From contig JAYKYS010000006.1 of the NCBI GenBank assembly GCA_036924285.1, forward strand, positions 20,372,001 through 20,436,000: 64,000 nucleotides of DNA, in the 5' to 3' direction. Of this stretch, positions 35,264 to 48,471 are shown piece after piece; the first letter of the stretch is position 1; each line of letters opens with the position of its first letter. The position numbers and the translations under genes are program-made. The notes beneath the pieces were generated by a model that saw only the letters and a program-made list of their open reading frames with translations, was not told the DNA's origin and ran no database searches. Source of the stretch: Asterella californica (taxonomy: Eukaryota; Streptophyta; Marchantiopsida; Marchantiales; Aytoniaceae).

Positions 35264-38200
35264 ATGATCAGGCGAATCTCCCCACTGCTTCTGATCTGCT
35301 ACGCATTAGTGACGATCGTGGGGAGTACGAACGCACTTTACGATGGTAGGAGGTCAGGAGAGAGAAGGTTGAGCGAGTTGCAATTGGATCCCAGCAAAAT
35401 CCTGTATATTGTGTCGCTAGAAGACAAGTCCGTGGTTGCCGAGTTCAGCGACGTGTACAATGACCGAGGGAGCCGCAAACCGTCGGACCAGAGAATCGAT
35501 CCAAACAGTTCACGCCGTGCTTCGAGAAGGTTGGTAGTACTTACGAACATCCGGTTCCAAGTGATGAATTCGAGATCAGTCAGTCGTCGAATATCTGGGA
35601 CATATAACCGTTTCGTTCGTATATATGCATCGAAGTTCCATGCATAAATTTGCATGGTTTGCTCAACCCGGTTTTGCTCGTCTGGCTAAAGAAGGATGGG
35701 GAGAAACACTCGGTAACGTTATGAAGTTTGTCTTATAGATTGTATGAGTTTATTCTAGTCCCAAGGACAGCAGCAACGACAGGAATGTGAGAGAGAAGTC
35801 CGGAAGCTGACTGACCAATCTGAAATGAAATGCCAATAGGAAGGAATCAAAGGATTATGCGTCTCGACTAAGAGGCAAACAAGACGAATTTCTCCGCAAG
35901 AATCTGAAGAGTGGAAAGTACAAAATGGTCCACTCGTACACTCATGTGACCAATGCCATATGCGTCCAGCTCACGAGCGAAGACCAGGTACTTACAGAAA
36001 CCTCTTGATTCAAATTCCGAATCGGATGAACGAACGCGTTGTAATATACTGCTTCATGTGAACGCCTGAACTCAATCGAGTCAAATTATATGTAGTATGA
36101 GTTCCTGATACCTCTTTGGAGTTTCAACCTGTCAGTGAGCCTAATTCATACCTATGGCGAGTTATTTGACAGAAAGTGTTATTAACTACAACTGTTGTCC
36201 CTCGCCATTCTGAATAGCAGTGGGCCTGAGGTTCTAAGGACTGTACAGTCTGATTCAGACGAGTTTGCAGATCATGAAAGAAGTCCAGGACCTGCTAAAA
36301 CTCGACAGCTTCCATTCCACGGAATTAACTAATATAATGAAACTAATTGCTACTTGCTACTTATTAAGTACTACATGGACTGGAGAAATATAGATTAACA
36401 CCAGCTAGCTAGTTAGCCCGAGTTGTCCTGGATCTAATGCAATAGATGGATGGATGAGTACGTTGATCAGGTTAACCAGTTGAGGAACAATCCGGGAGTG
36501 GTGAGAGTGGAGAAAGACTACCTGATGAAAGCGGACACAACGCACACTCCGGACCTGCTGGGCCTGAATTCGGCTCGTGGAGGATGGAATGTTCTGACAG
36601 GAGGTCAGGACGCTGCTGGAGAGAATGTCGTTATCGGCATGGTGGACACTGGAATCGATCCCAATCACCCGAGCTTCTCGGATCAAGATCAGGCCTACGG
36701 CCCACCTCCTGCTTCTTACACCGGTACCTGCAGCACCGACGACGATGGCTTCCCCGCAGGTTCCTGCAACAATAAGCTCATCGGAGCTCGTTACTTCTCT
36801 CAAACTGCAATTACTTCCGGTCTTTTCGACCCAGACAGTGACTTCCTTTCTCCTCGCGACGGCAATGGCCATGGCACGTGAGTTGTCGTCCTCCTCTCCG
36901 TGAAGACGGCTTTTTAGAATGGAGTGAATCCATTCTACTCGCTTTCTCATACACAACATGCTTTCTCAGGGTTCGATGTTTTTCGAGATCACAGAAGTAT
37001 GCGTAGCATGCGGTTATGATAGTGGAATTGACGGACTGTGTTGAATATGAATAATGATAAAACTTATTATATGTCTGCTGTACTGTGATCTCATGCATGA
37101 GGATAAGACAGCAAGGTAATAGTTTGAGTCAATGACACGATGAATGGTTCTTTCGAGTGCAGGCATACATCGGCTATTGCAGGAGGGAACTCTGGCATAA
37201 ACGTGACTACGGAGGGAATAAACTTCGGAACTGCCAGTGGCATTGCTCCTCGTGCAAGGTGCTGTTCGAACTTCGAACTAACCACACTTGTACTGTAGCA
37301 GTGCCGGAGCTATTGTGCCGGAGCTAAGGAACTGCGAGAGTTTTTCGACAGCAAACGCAGATTTTAGTAGGGCTTCGAGTGAAGTTACCTTCGTGGTTCC
37401 AGTAGGGCTCAATTTCTGCATAAGTCTTAAATATGCCCTTTTCTGATTACGGTAGCGGTGTTTGTGCAACCAGGTTAGCCACGTACAAATGTAGCTACAG
37501 ACTCGGCGGATTTATGTCCGACTGCGTTGCAGCAATCGATCAGGTGCACAGTCACCCCCTTCCCATGGTTCCGCTTGGCATTCTTTCTTGAATAGGATGA
37601 TTGCAGCAAAGACTCGAACTATTCGAGCAGCCAATTTGGAAGTCTTTGCTGTAATCCTTTTCGATTGGATACGATGTCTTTCGATCGACTTGTCTAGATC
37701 TGAGAACCCACTGAAATGTAAAGTGGACTGAATTGAGGATCTGGAGCTCGATCTCAGGCTGTTCAAGATGGCGTGAACGTGATCAGCATGTCGCTAGGGC
37801 CTGATGGACCACCAGGGGGGGTTGTATATCTGAGCTCGCTGGATTTAGCGATGCTGGCAGCAGTGAAAGCGGGAGTTGTGGTGATTCAGTCAACGGGAAA
37901 TCTCGGACCTTCTCCGTTAAGTCTGACTTCGTTCAGCCCGTGGGTGATCTCCGTCGGAGCAGCCAACACCGACAGGACGTATCCGGTATATTTCGATCTT
38001 GGTAACGGAAGCACTACAGTCGTGGGAGCTTCGTACACGGCTGCTTTGCCCAGTACGGCCTTGATTTCCTCAGCCGACGTGGTCAGATCCGATTACGACA
38101 GCTCGTCGGGAGAACTCGCCACGGACTGCCAAGACTCCAGTGCACTCGACGCCCTCCAAGTTGCCGGCAAGATTCTCATCTGCTTCTATTCGAACAACTT

Positions 38201-39897
38201 CGACCCCGAGATCGGCACTGCTTCTTTTGACCACGTTGGATGGACTGCAGCGGCGTTGAATGCTCGGGGCTTCGTTCTCGTTGCCAACGATCCCGCTCTC
38301 GTTTTCCCCATCTCCTTCGACCCCATGCCTTTCAACGTGCCTGGCCTTGTTTTCAAGGATTTGGCACAGTCTCAGGTTTGTAGAATTCTTTTCCTTCCTT
38401 CGGACGAATCGTCTAGTTCGTAGTGATCTACTACGGTACTCAGCATACCGTTTCACCCAGAAGTGGATGTATGCTATACCCATCGTCTGACCTGCTCCAG
38501 TTTTGTTGAGCTTGATCGATCGCAGATTTCTAGTCATTCATTCACAGATTTCGAGGTCGAGAATCTTTTGTTTGGTTCTCGCAGTTTTCATCATGACTTC
38601 TGAAGTTGAAACTGTACGAGCATCTGTTCCCGCTGTGGGAATCCTTTTGGTGTGCAGAGTATAATGAATTACTATAACAGCCATCCTGGAACTGCCACTG
38701 CTTCCATACGGATTCCTTCGAACGTCAACGCAGAATTCAAATCTGTAACTCCTGTCGTGGCTGGCTATTCTTCTAGAGGGCCCGCCCCAGCGAATGCATT
38801 AACGATGGAGACTGCTGATGTTCTGAAGCCAGATATCATAGCTCCTGGCTCCCAGATCTGGTCTGCCTGGACTGAGGCTGGCGTCGACCTCCCGCAATGG
38901 GGTAAGGCAGTGATCATGAGCGGTTCACTATTTCAGACGTCCGTTCAGTTTGTGTTGTTTCAGTTCAGTATCCGCTTTAGAGTTGCTCCCGAAAATCATG
39001 TAAAACTGGAAGTTCGAGCTGGGCGAATTTATACTGCCTGCTTCTCAGATCGATCCTGTGGGAACTTGCAGTTTCCAGTTTTGCCACCCTCTCCGGAACG
39101 AGTATGGCTGCGCCGCATGTGTCAGGAGTCGTTGCTTTGCTCAGGCAGAAGTACCCTTCATGGAGTGTTGCAGCAATCCACTCTGCCCTGATGACCACGG
39201 CCACTCTGACCGGCAGCGACGGGAGTGCAATCAAAGCCCAGATCGACCTGGTCCAGAAGAAAGTCTCACCTGCCACACCATTTGATATGGGAGCTGGCTT
39301 TCTGAACCCGACCTCAGCTTTCGACCCTGGACTCCTCTTCGACAACGGTGAGAACATCTTCTTCACTAATAAACCCCAGGCCCTAACTGTAAAACCTAAA
39401 CCTCGTACTCTGAACTGAGAGAAATTCGAACGTGCTGCTTAGCGATTCCGATTCTAACTCTTTTGTTTTAATCTTGTGCAGTGCACCAAGATTATGTCAA
39501 CTTCATATGCTCGGCAACTGGCGTGACTGCATTGTTGGTCGCGTCACTGACAGGAACGCCATGCAACATAACTGCTGGGTCGAAGCCCTCAGACCTAAAC
39601 ACGCCATCGATCACCATTGCCAAGTTGCAAGGCCAGCGAAATGTAACCCGCAAGCTCACAAGTGTGGCTAGCGCCAGTGAGACTTACACCACGACCCAGA
39701 CAGTGCCGAGCGGAGTGAGCATGACTGTCAGTCCCACCAGCTTCACGATCGCCCCTGGTGCAACTGTCTCTGTAAAAGTGACTATCAAAACCATTGCTGC
39801 ACAGAAGGTCTTCAGGTTCGGCAGAATAACTTGGACAGGAAACCTCGGTCACAAGGTCTCGATTCCTGTGTCTGTCAATCCCTTCTCCCTTACCTAG
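35264..39897 (+). CDS. Subtilisin-like serine protease, SBT2-type, nine exons
   Basis: Exons: 35264-35529, 35840-35987, 36471-36877, 37163-37258, 37474-37543, 37758-38375, 38658-38901, 39072-39347, 39482-39897 (846 residues, frame kept throughout). Residues 1-25 form a signal peptide (MIRRISPLLLICYALVTIVG). The I9 propeptide follows (ILYIVSLEDKSVV ... VHSYTHVTNAICVQL). Catalytic residues are all present: Asp197 (VIGMVDTGIDPNHPSF), His272 (DGNGHGTH), oxyanion Asn377 (STGNLGP) and Ser627 (LSGTSMAAPHVSG). A PA-type insert lies between Asn and Ser, and an Fn3-like C-terminal domain ends near residue 846. THTPDLLGL, the SCNNKLIGARYF block and FSPWVISVGA resemble plant SBT2 proteins. It should be secreted and self-processed. 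The exon 1 donor (GTTGGT) and the exon 8 acceptor are the weakest junctions. Confidence 0.9.
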
Positions 39898-42799
39898 ATG
39901 CGCATAACTCACAAGAAAGAAGTTTTATTTGAATCACATTAGCCTTCCTAGTCTAGTCAAGTTACATCAAGTTCAAAGACAAACATGGAGCACTCTCCAA
40001 GCTCGCTCGCTCGGTCACACACTAGCCGTGTGCGGAGATCTTTAAAGTTACTTGGACCTTATTGAGCAAGAGAGAAAGAGTGTCGTCGCTGCGTATTGTC
40101 TCAGAATCCAATTCACCGCAAACAAGCAGAAGCAGTTCTCTGCAGGCGATGATGACAGAGCTAGCTCCCCAGCGAGATAGGGAAGATCTGGGATAGGCAA
40201 CTGAACCTCTGTTTGCGGAAGTCCACTGCTATGAAGAGAAGTGGAGTTAGGTCCTGGAGGACATGTCATATGCAATAGTCAGGCTCAAATCGCCGCCTTC
40301 CATTAAATTCAACTATACTGCCCTGCGAAAATCATTAGTAAAATCATGGGTCCTTATTCAGAAATTATCCTCCCAACATTATTTCGCTGTGACACCTTAC
40401 ATCCTCTCTGAGAAGTACTGTACACCTCTGACATCCCGGCGAAGTACTAGTTACTAGAGGTCCTAAGAGAGAGAATCCAATTGGAATAAATTTGCACCTA
40501 TCCACGTCTCTGTCTTGGAAAACTGGATGTCTGTATTGGTCGTAAATAATCTCTGAGAATGCACAATGTGACTCGAAGGCGTGTTCCCTTGTCGCGAACT
40601 TTCGAGGTGTCACACTATATGACCGCATGAATCGTGATTAATTAGTCGCGAATAATCGAATAACCAGTTGTAAGTTAAGTGAACCTCAGAGCTACACTGT
40701 TAGTAATTACCCGGAGAAATAATCAAGCATAAAGAAAAAGAAGACTGGGTAGTCCAAGCTGAAGACTTCTTGGTTGACTTCCGAGTTGCAGGGACCTATA
40801 AACCCATTAGTTTATTCATTAGGGTCAGTCACCGTCTGTGAAACCCAGCACCGAAAAGATATTAAAGCCTATCTGATTGTATAGCGGAACGTTTATTTAG
40901 CTCTTACTCGGTTTACACCCACCCCTGCATGATTCGGGCACTCGCCCATGCGAACCCAACCGAAATGGTGCGACCGCCATTTAGCCAATCCCCGCTAGCA
41001 GCACGTATTGTGCTTCTGACCTGAATTTCTGAGGTCGAGGGTCAGACCAGCACGCGTAGGAGGTCGAGGGCCAGACCAATGGTTTCGGAACTCATCTGTC
41101 AGTTTGCCCAATTCAGGCTGGTAAGCAATAGCATCGAGAGTAAGGGAAATGGTGTCACCAGCCAATTCGTCAATATTCTTCATTCAAGATCTGCGCATCG
41201 CTGCTTGCTTATAAGTCAGTCATCACTACCCGAAAATTTGTACTACATCCTGTTTGGAATCCCTACCTCTCTTCAGCAGTCTCAGCACGTGCAGAAGTAT
41301 CTCGTAGATCTCCCAGTCAGTCAGTCAAGTCTCTTTGAGAGTTCCACAATTGTCACCAGTTCCTAGAGAGACGCTCGCTCCTTCCCTTCGTGTCTTTGTT
41401 GTATTCTCAACACCCTCCCTTTGGTGTGTAGAAATTCTCGAATGAATCACGTTACTGCCACCAAGTTTCAGTTCGCACAATAAACTAACCTCCTAGAACG
41501 AATACGTGCCTTCTTGGCTCTAACGTGCTTGCTGCCGCTCACGCAAGAGGCTTGGGATTCCTTCTTAAGTCAAGAGTAAAGGGTTTGAACTACAGTTTTG
41601 ATTTTCTCCTTCTCATGTGAACGAACAGTACAAACGAGAAGCCACTGAAGAGTAAGATGAACTGACAGTAACAAGAAGTAGTCGACGAGGGATGATGAAT
41701 GGAGGAACGGACGTGGGGGCCCACAGATTCATCTGACCGCTGAAACTTCACCCGGGAGGGAAAAGTGAATTCCACCCATGAAGACGTGGCCGCTTCTGGG
41801 CGTAAGCACAGCGTACTGCAATGGAATGGCCAAACTTTCAACGTTAGCGAATCGATTTCGTGAATATCTGAAATCGAGCATGCCCCCTACGACTCTTCCA
41901 AGCCTATAGGCTATGGAATGCCACGGTAAAGACTCCTGCAATGAATCGCCTGCTGCCTCACGGCTCCCTCCCCGCCCGGGCACGCATACTGTACCAGGAA
42001 AGGAAAATTCGACCCAAAAAGCCGCACCCTCTAGTATCTATCAGGTATTCCCAACTGCGCGATGAGATTTAACACTAAACGGACGAGAAAATAAGAAACC
42101 GAAGCCCCCTTTCCTTTCGTGGCTGTCATATTGTGCAGGGTGGTCAGAAAATCGGATCAGCATGCATGACATGACATACGCGAGAACGGGAGATTCCACT
42201 GCTTCGATCTGATGGCCTTTTAAGACATATGGGTCTGTCACCGAAGGTGCGATGGAACGCCACTGACAGTTTCTGAAGTTTACTGAGTGACCTACCTTTT
42301 CTCTTCGCTTCGATTCTGACGGACTGATCGATCGAGTTGCGAATGGAAAGGCATGTTCGAGTAATTCAGTGATAGCCATGATGGTCCAGTTCTCCAGCTA
42401 TCTAGTGGTTTCCATCGGGTAGCCGTGCGTCCTGATCTTCGCCCTCGGTCGATCGTCGATGGAGAACGGCAAATGCGAAAGTAAGAAGCTTAAGATGCTT
42501 CTTCAGTTGATAACAACGTCATAGAAGTTACGAGTTGCAGTATTTTATATTTCGCACCTCACAACTTCCACTGACAGAAGTAGTGGCAGTACAAAAGAAA
42601 GGTCGAGAATCGATGCAGGGAGGAGGAACCTACGATTTTCTGGCGAAAATCTCCCTATTAGATCCAAGTGAATAGACAGATATATAAGCAGGCAGGCACG
42701 CAGATTCGAAGCCTCGGCTGATTTTCGGACCTTATTTTCAAATATCTGTCCGGAGGCTTTGACCGCCTGCATTTGAGTTGAGGCCAGGCGCGCCCAGAC
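39898..42799. other. Intergenic between subtilase and CtpA-like gene
   Basis: Subtilase 3' UTR probably occupies the first few hundred bases (AATAAA at 40484). A minus-strand frame at 42041-42379 (MAITELLEHAFPFATRSISP) starts divergently ~420 bp from the next gene and could be a first exon (GAAAAG|GTAGGT donor follows residue 28), but no continuation was recognised, so it is not called. Confidence 0.4.
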
Positions 42800-45700
42800 A
42801 TGCATCTCAAATTTGAAATTCGCTTCAAGGGCGCCCTCTCTCCACAGGCGACCCCGCCCGCTGCTATTCTACCCAGTTACAGTAGCCATCGAGCACAGAA
42901 GGTGATTCTTGTAGGCTGCTGGTCACGCAGAACTCCTCTGTCCGCTCCTACCGAGGCCTGGAGACGGAGATGTACAAGATTGAAGCCTTGGATGCTGTGG
43001 GTAGTCTCACTGAAAGATGGCAGCAGCGCCAGTTCAGGTGCAGAAGAAGAAGCAGAAGGAGGAGGAGGAAATTTCGGGCCCTGCGAGCAGCAAATGGAAC
43101 TCTGTCAGGCTGCCAAGCAGGCAGGTCAGGCTTGGGTAGGATGTTTGCTGGGACTAGCCATCCTTCTCTCCTGCGTAGATCTGGGATACGCCGAAGATAC
43201 TTCTCCTGATAATAGCAGGAGCGGCGGCAATGGAGAAATTATGGCGCCCAAGAATTCTCAGTACTTTTCCAGGCACAACTCCAGCGCAGCAGCAGTGTTG
43301 GGAAGTGCTGGGGGTGGGGTTGAAAGAGTCTCGAGGGGGATGCCTCACTTAAAATACATTATGGGGATGGCACCAGCTAAAGCGAATGCCAGAGCAAGAA
43401 TTCGGGGTTCGTTCCATTCTGGGATGATGTCCCGGATGCTGTTTACAGGCAGAAAGGAAATCGTGCACGAAGGCATTAGGGAAAGCTTGGGAGTGACATA
43501 TGGGCAAATACTTCAAGGGCGTGATGATACGGCCAAGAGGCAGTCGATGTACACAGAGGACGCGTGGGTAGGAATGGAGAAGCTGCGACAGTATGATGAA
43601 CTTCTGGCGAAAGTGGAAGCAGAGGAAAGGCTTTGTCCAGAGTGCAGGAAAAATCGGAGGTGAGAGATCTCTTGACCAATCGACTCAGAAAAGTCTTTGC
43701 AGGCCCAACTATGATAGTTTTGGTTGCTCTTTTCTCAAGTTCTCATTGAGTTCTGTTAGTTCCACAGAAGTAGAGTATGGAAACTGAACTAGATAGAACT
43801 GCATAACAAAAACCTCCATCTCGATTTTAAGAGATGCTCGAAGATTTGAGTATTTTGGTAAGAACAACTATTTTAATGGGTTTACTCCAGACGCAATCGT
43901 TTTACCTGCTAATGGAGATTTCAGTGTGAATGGTCCTCCGCAGATTGCTGGAGCAGGTCTGGCAAACAGTGTCAAATGTATGCATACTTATCCACACACG
44001 AGGAATGCTTGCTACACCTTCGTTCGGTAGAATGATATTTCTGGAGAAATGAAGAAGGAGATGCTCACAGTATCATGCACTGTCCCAACTCTTGATTCTC
44101 AGCACCAGCAACTGACACTCTGGACTAGCGTTCTCTTTGAAGGTTCTACCTAGCACATGACAAGTCTCCCTAAAATCTATGAGTGTTTGACTCGAGCAAA
44201 TTTTTTCCTATGTTGCAGGAGTATTATGATCAATACGGCAGGTAATTTCCTTGCAAATCTAGCCCGTAGGTATGTGGTCTTGTCAAGAACCAATATAATG
44301 AGTGGCAGTCAGGGAACAGAGCATCAAACGGTACATTTAACAGCGGGTAAAAGAACGTTTTCATGCAGACGAAGTTCTTACAGTCGGAATGCCGAACTAT
44401 GTTGACTGAAACAGCGTTCGGGTCGCTACTTATAACATCTCTACTATCCCGCTGTAATTTAACGAGACTTGTGAGAAGTGAGAAGATATGTAACTGGGTT
44501 TCTGTTGTCTGTAAGTGGTTCACTCACTGGAAAGGGGTTGTGCAGCTTCAGTCAAGCCTCCTGGGCTGGTAAGCTCTATGACAGTCTGTCAACAACTGGT
44601 GGGCTTCTTCGCACCAAGAAGGAAACGTATGTAAGCGTATGTTTTTCATCAAAGCAATCATCTTCTTTCTTCTGTATTCATGCATAGTATGGGAAGCACT
44701 TGGTTTTGGTTCAGAGGTCTGGTTAATTGCGTGTTCGCGTTGCACTCAACAATAATACAGGTACAGAGTTATCAAGAAGATGGTCGAAAGCTTGGGCGAC
44801 CGCTATACTGAGTTTCTCAGTCCTCAGCAATATCGCCTGGCCGTACGTCGTCCAATCCCTTCGGAGATCAAGTACCTGACCTACCAGTACACCGGAGTCG
44901 GTGTTGCGGTATGGAGTGTAACAAATCCCTGCCGAGTCATTCTTAGCTCCGTCTCAGGCTCAGCAATGTATTCATGATGAGCCATTGTTCCGGATCTGGA
45001 CAGCCTGAACAACTCTTATGCTGTTCTGACGCACTGAAACAAATAGAAGAGAAAAGCAACATGAGTCTCGTCTGGTCTAATCTGCCATGCCAACGGTGCG
45101 GCAAGATCAGGAAGGCAAGGACAATGAAAACAGGGAGATGGGGAGAAAATTCTTGCAGAGAACGCTGGAAGTGTGCGATGATAATGGTTTTCACGGTTAG
45201 ACGCGGAAGAGCTAACTACTTTTGTGGCTCTCGGTGGTCTGGTATATGTGCAGCTCGGACCGAAGTCGCCCAGTGGTGGTCTCACTATTGTTTCTCCATT
45301 TGCCGGTTCTCCCGCAGAAGAGGTGTAGGCTCAGCACAGGCCTTACTCAAGAAAACTCTGATATAACAGCATGCCATCTCCACTCGAATGTAGCTCGTCT
45401 AGTTCAGTGATATCTAACCATAGTACAGCGAGTTCCCACTGGGGTTTAGCAAACACCTAATATGTCCGAAATACGATGCAGGCTGGAATTCTGGCTGGAG
45501 AAAGACTTCTGCGCGTTGATGGAATGCCAGTGGATTCTCTCACAGCAGAAGAAGCCGGCAATCTCTTACGTGGCCCAGTTGGCTCAGTAGTATGATTCTA
45601 TCCACTTTATCTGCAATCTTGTATAAGAGCCCGTTTGCATATGCTGATCTGATCCACTTGTCTGGTGACATTTAGCAGTGTCATCACAGAGGAAATTTTT

Positions 45701-48471
45701 GAGTTGGTTTCTTCATCCTTGCAGGTCGAGTTGGAAGTCACAGGCTCACAACCAGGAAACTCTGTACGAAGGGTTGTTCTAGAAAGACGTTCATTACCAT
45801 TACCTCCTCTGAGAATGAGATTGGTGGATACTGGAGACGGGCGAGTTCTTGAATACATGCGTCTGCATTATTTCACACATGAAGCAACCAAAAGCATGGC
45901 TGCTGCTATAAGGGAAGGCGAAGCTCTTGGCGTTGACGGTTACAGTTCAGTCTCTACTTCATGCCCCCATCCTTTTTGTACTTTTCGCGACTTTGTAAGT
46001 ATATTCAATATGCGTCTTGGATGCCATGTGACTTCCCAGCTTCTGCAAGGATCTTCTTAGTTGCAAATAGGCCGTTAACTGTGGTTAGTGCCGATTGCAG
46101 TACTGGATCTCAGAAATAATCCAGGTGGTGTCTTTGAAGAAGCTATTGCCATGGCGGTGGGTTCTTTTATCTCTGCTTAAACATGTTGTGCCCTGAAAAC
46201 AATATTTGCTCAGTAGAGTGCACACCTGTTAAACAGTGAGTAGTTCGTTCGCGTTCTATGAATGCTGGGGAATGGTGGGTGACTGTCGTCTCCTACATCT
46301 CGGACGGTGCAGGCGTTGTGGCTAGATTGCAAAGGGTGTGATGTGACAGAAACTGTACGCAGTAGCGTTGGAAGTGTTGAAGACCTCGTCTACTCCGTAA
46401 ACAATCTTCCAGTAAGTTTTCCCCGTTCTTGGTCTTGGTCCTAATTTCTTTTCGTTTTGTGAACTTCAGTAGTATATGCAACATATGTAGAATGTAGCTC
46501 AGCAGCTTCAGGACCTGATATCGACCAGCGTAATGTACTAGCAGCCGCGGTATTCCGAGATGCATTGCTCTTATATGGCGACACAGACGAAGTCTCAGAC
46601 TACTCTACTTTCACAAGTTCTGTAGACTTACGCTGTCTGGGGATTTGTACCTGATGATACCGAGAAAGTCTTGAGTCTAATTTGAACCTTGCACAATGGA
46701 ACAGAAAGAGATCTTCTTCAGACACCCTGGCATGTTAACACATGCTCCACTAGCAATCATCACAAACCGCAGCAGTGCAAGCGCCAGTGAGGTATGGAGG
46801 GCTATTCATCTCCTGGACGAGTGTGAATACTGCGGTGTCCTTATAATTGTCTGTTGCATATGATGTTAAACTAACACAAGACTTGAGTAGTAGTACTCCA
46901 TGAATACTCAACTGATGCTTGCGGGAGTGTCCCGGTTTACTCTATTGAATCGACAACTTTCGGGACTTGACTGAAAGAATTAGGAGTACACTCTTGATGA
47001 TGATGCGGCTCGGTTTCTGCAGGTTCTGACAGGAGCGTTGCATGATAACCGTAGAGCGGTCATCGTTGGGGAGAAGACGTTTGGGAAAGGTGTCGTTCAG
47101 GTATTTGAAAGTGTTTCAGAGTCGTTTTGACAAACAAGGCCCGTCAGAGCCTCTGCTTAAGAATCTATTGTTATAAAGTAAAAAGGGAAACCCATCCGGA
47201 GATAAATTAGAAAAGAATTCCTGGGGGTCTTCTTTCAGTAAATCTACACTAATAAATAACAAAATATATATCTCATATTTAAAAATGATAACGAACCACG
47301 TGGCGAAACCACGTGGTGAAACCACAAACATGGATATAGAAAGAGGAAAACAAATATACCTCTTTCGTTTGCTCTGTACTTTAGGTTATAGAGAAGATCC
47401 AAGAAAAGGCCCAATTTCTACACCACGTTTATCTGCCAGTACTTGCCCAGTACTGACAGTGCAGTACGTTTTGTGTTTTGTTTCTCAGTTTGGTTAGAAA
47501 CAAAACACAAAACGTAAAGCTCCTCGGGTACTTTCAGTTCGATCCTCACATGTCCGATTTCATTACCAAATGAAAAGCTCGTGAAGAAAAACATGTCTCA
47601 GTTTACGGTGTCTTCTCTTAGCTCCACGACTGCTAACTAGCAAAATAAAGACTCTAGAGGCCAGGAGCCTTTATACTCTTCTTTATATTTTAAAGTAATT
47701 CCATCCTATTGTCTAATAAATAGAAAGTTTTTACTTTTAATTTTGATTTATTAACACAACATAAGCAACAAACTTTACAACTAAAATTTGTGCTTATGGG
47801 CAGCTGCAGGCAGCAATCAACTTCAAGTTCATTTCAGGTCATTCAATTGAGATCAGAATGCTTGAATTTTCTTTGCTGATATGTTTTTATTTTTCTACTT
47901 TATGCAGTATTATTTCCCGATGGATGATGGGAGTGGCCTGAAACTGACAGTTGAAAAGTACCTCACTCCTGCCCGTTATGATATTTCAAAGCAGTAATGT
48001 CTCTCTCTCGCTCTCTCTGCTATCACAACCTGCTGTAGTTATCTGCTCTACTTATGGGCACGTTTTACCATCTTCGTAGTGGTACATGTCTGCCATGGAG
48101 ACTCGCTGCTGGCTTTAGACCTCCTCGTGTTCTCTTCGTTTACTTTATGCCCATTTCATGCAATGTCCCATGATGGAATTAGAAGAAATGTCAACTTGCT
48201 AGTCAGCACTTCTGGACTGTCTGAGTCAGTCAATTCAGGTTTGCATGGCGTTAACTGGCTTGATCGGCTGTTTGTGAAAATCAGGGGTGGTTTGGAACCA
48301 GACAGGAGCTGTGCAGATTTTCCACGTCAATCAGGGCAGTCAGACAGTTGTATTGACGAAGCTTTGGAGATGCTGAGAGAAAAGCAACAACGACCTACGC
48401 CTGAACAACCGCTACCTTACAGATGGCTACCTCTGTCCGAGAGTTGGTTCTTGGAAAATGGGACCTACTGA
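42800..48471 (+). CDS. C-terminal processing protease (CtpA-like, S41), thylakoid-lumen type, 14 exons
   Basis: Exons: 42800-43659, 43944-43977, 44219-44241, 44546-44626, 44761-44908, 45254-45322, 45482-45589, 45725-45938, 46101-46156, 46313-46411, 46705-46791, 47023-47100, 47908-47993, 48285-48471 (709 residues). Family members cut the C-terminal tail of photosystem II protein D1. The long first exon has a basic N-terminal region and then a hydrophobic lumen-targeting segment (VGCLLGLAILLSCVDLGYAED). Downstream: LLEQVWQTVSNEYYD, a PDZ domain (about residues 378-450), VLDLRNNPGG, catalytic Ser590 (NRSSASASE) and Lys615 (GEKTFGKGVVQ), exactly 25 apart as in known D1 processing proteases. The C-terminus has EPDRSCADFP. 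The start Met and the first ~100 residues are uncertain. Exons 2 and 3 are only 34 and 23 nt. Confidence 0.88.
47101..47907 (+). other. Large intron 12 of the CtpA-like gene, with inserted-looking sequence
   Basis: At 807 bp this is by far the longest intron of the gene; the others are roughly 110-350 bp. It contains two CACGTG palindromes in a 15-bp tandem (CCACGTGGCGAAACCACGTGG, written here as 47296-47316), a 21-bp perfect inverted repeat, and AT-rich flanks. A small transposon insertion is likely. Confidence 0.5.
47465..47516. repeat. Perfect 21-bp inverted repeat, 10-nt loop
   Basis: Left arm 47465-47485 (starts TACGTTTTGTGTTTTG), right arm 47496-47516 is its exact complement, loop CAGTTTGGTT. 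It would fold in the pre-mRNA of the CtpA-like gene. Confidence 0.85.

Noticed and set aside
36405..36959. 184-codon minus-strand frame
   Set aside because: Antisense shadow of subtilase exon 3; conservation lies on the plus strand.
38070..38537. 155-codon minus-strand frame
   Set aside because: Antisense shadow of subtilase exon 6.
42041..42379. Divergent minus-strand first exon
   Set aside because: Good donor after residue 28 but no continuation or family recognised.
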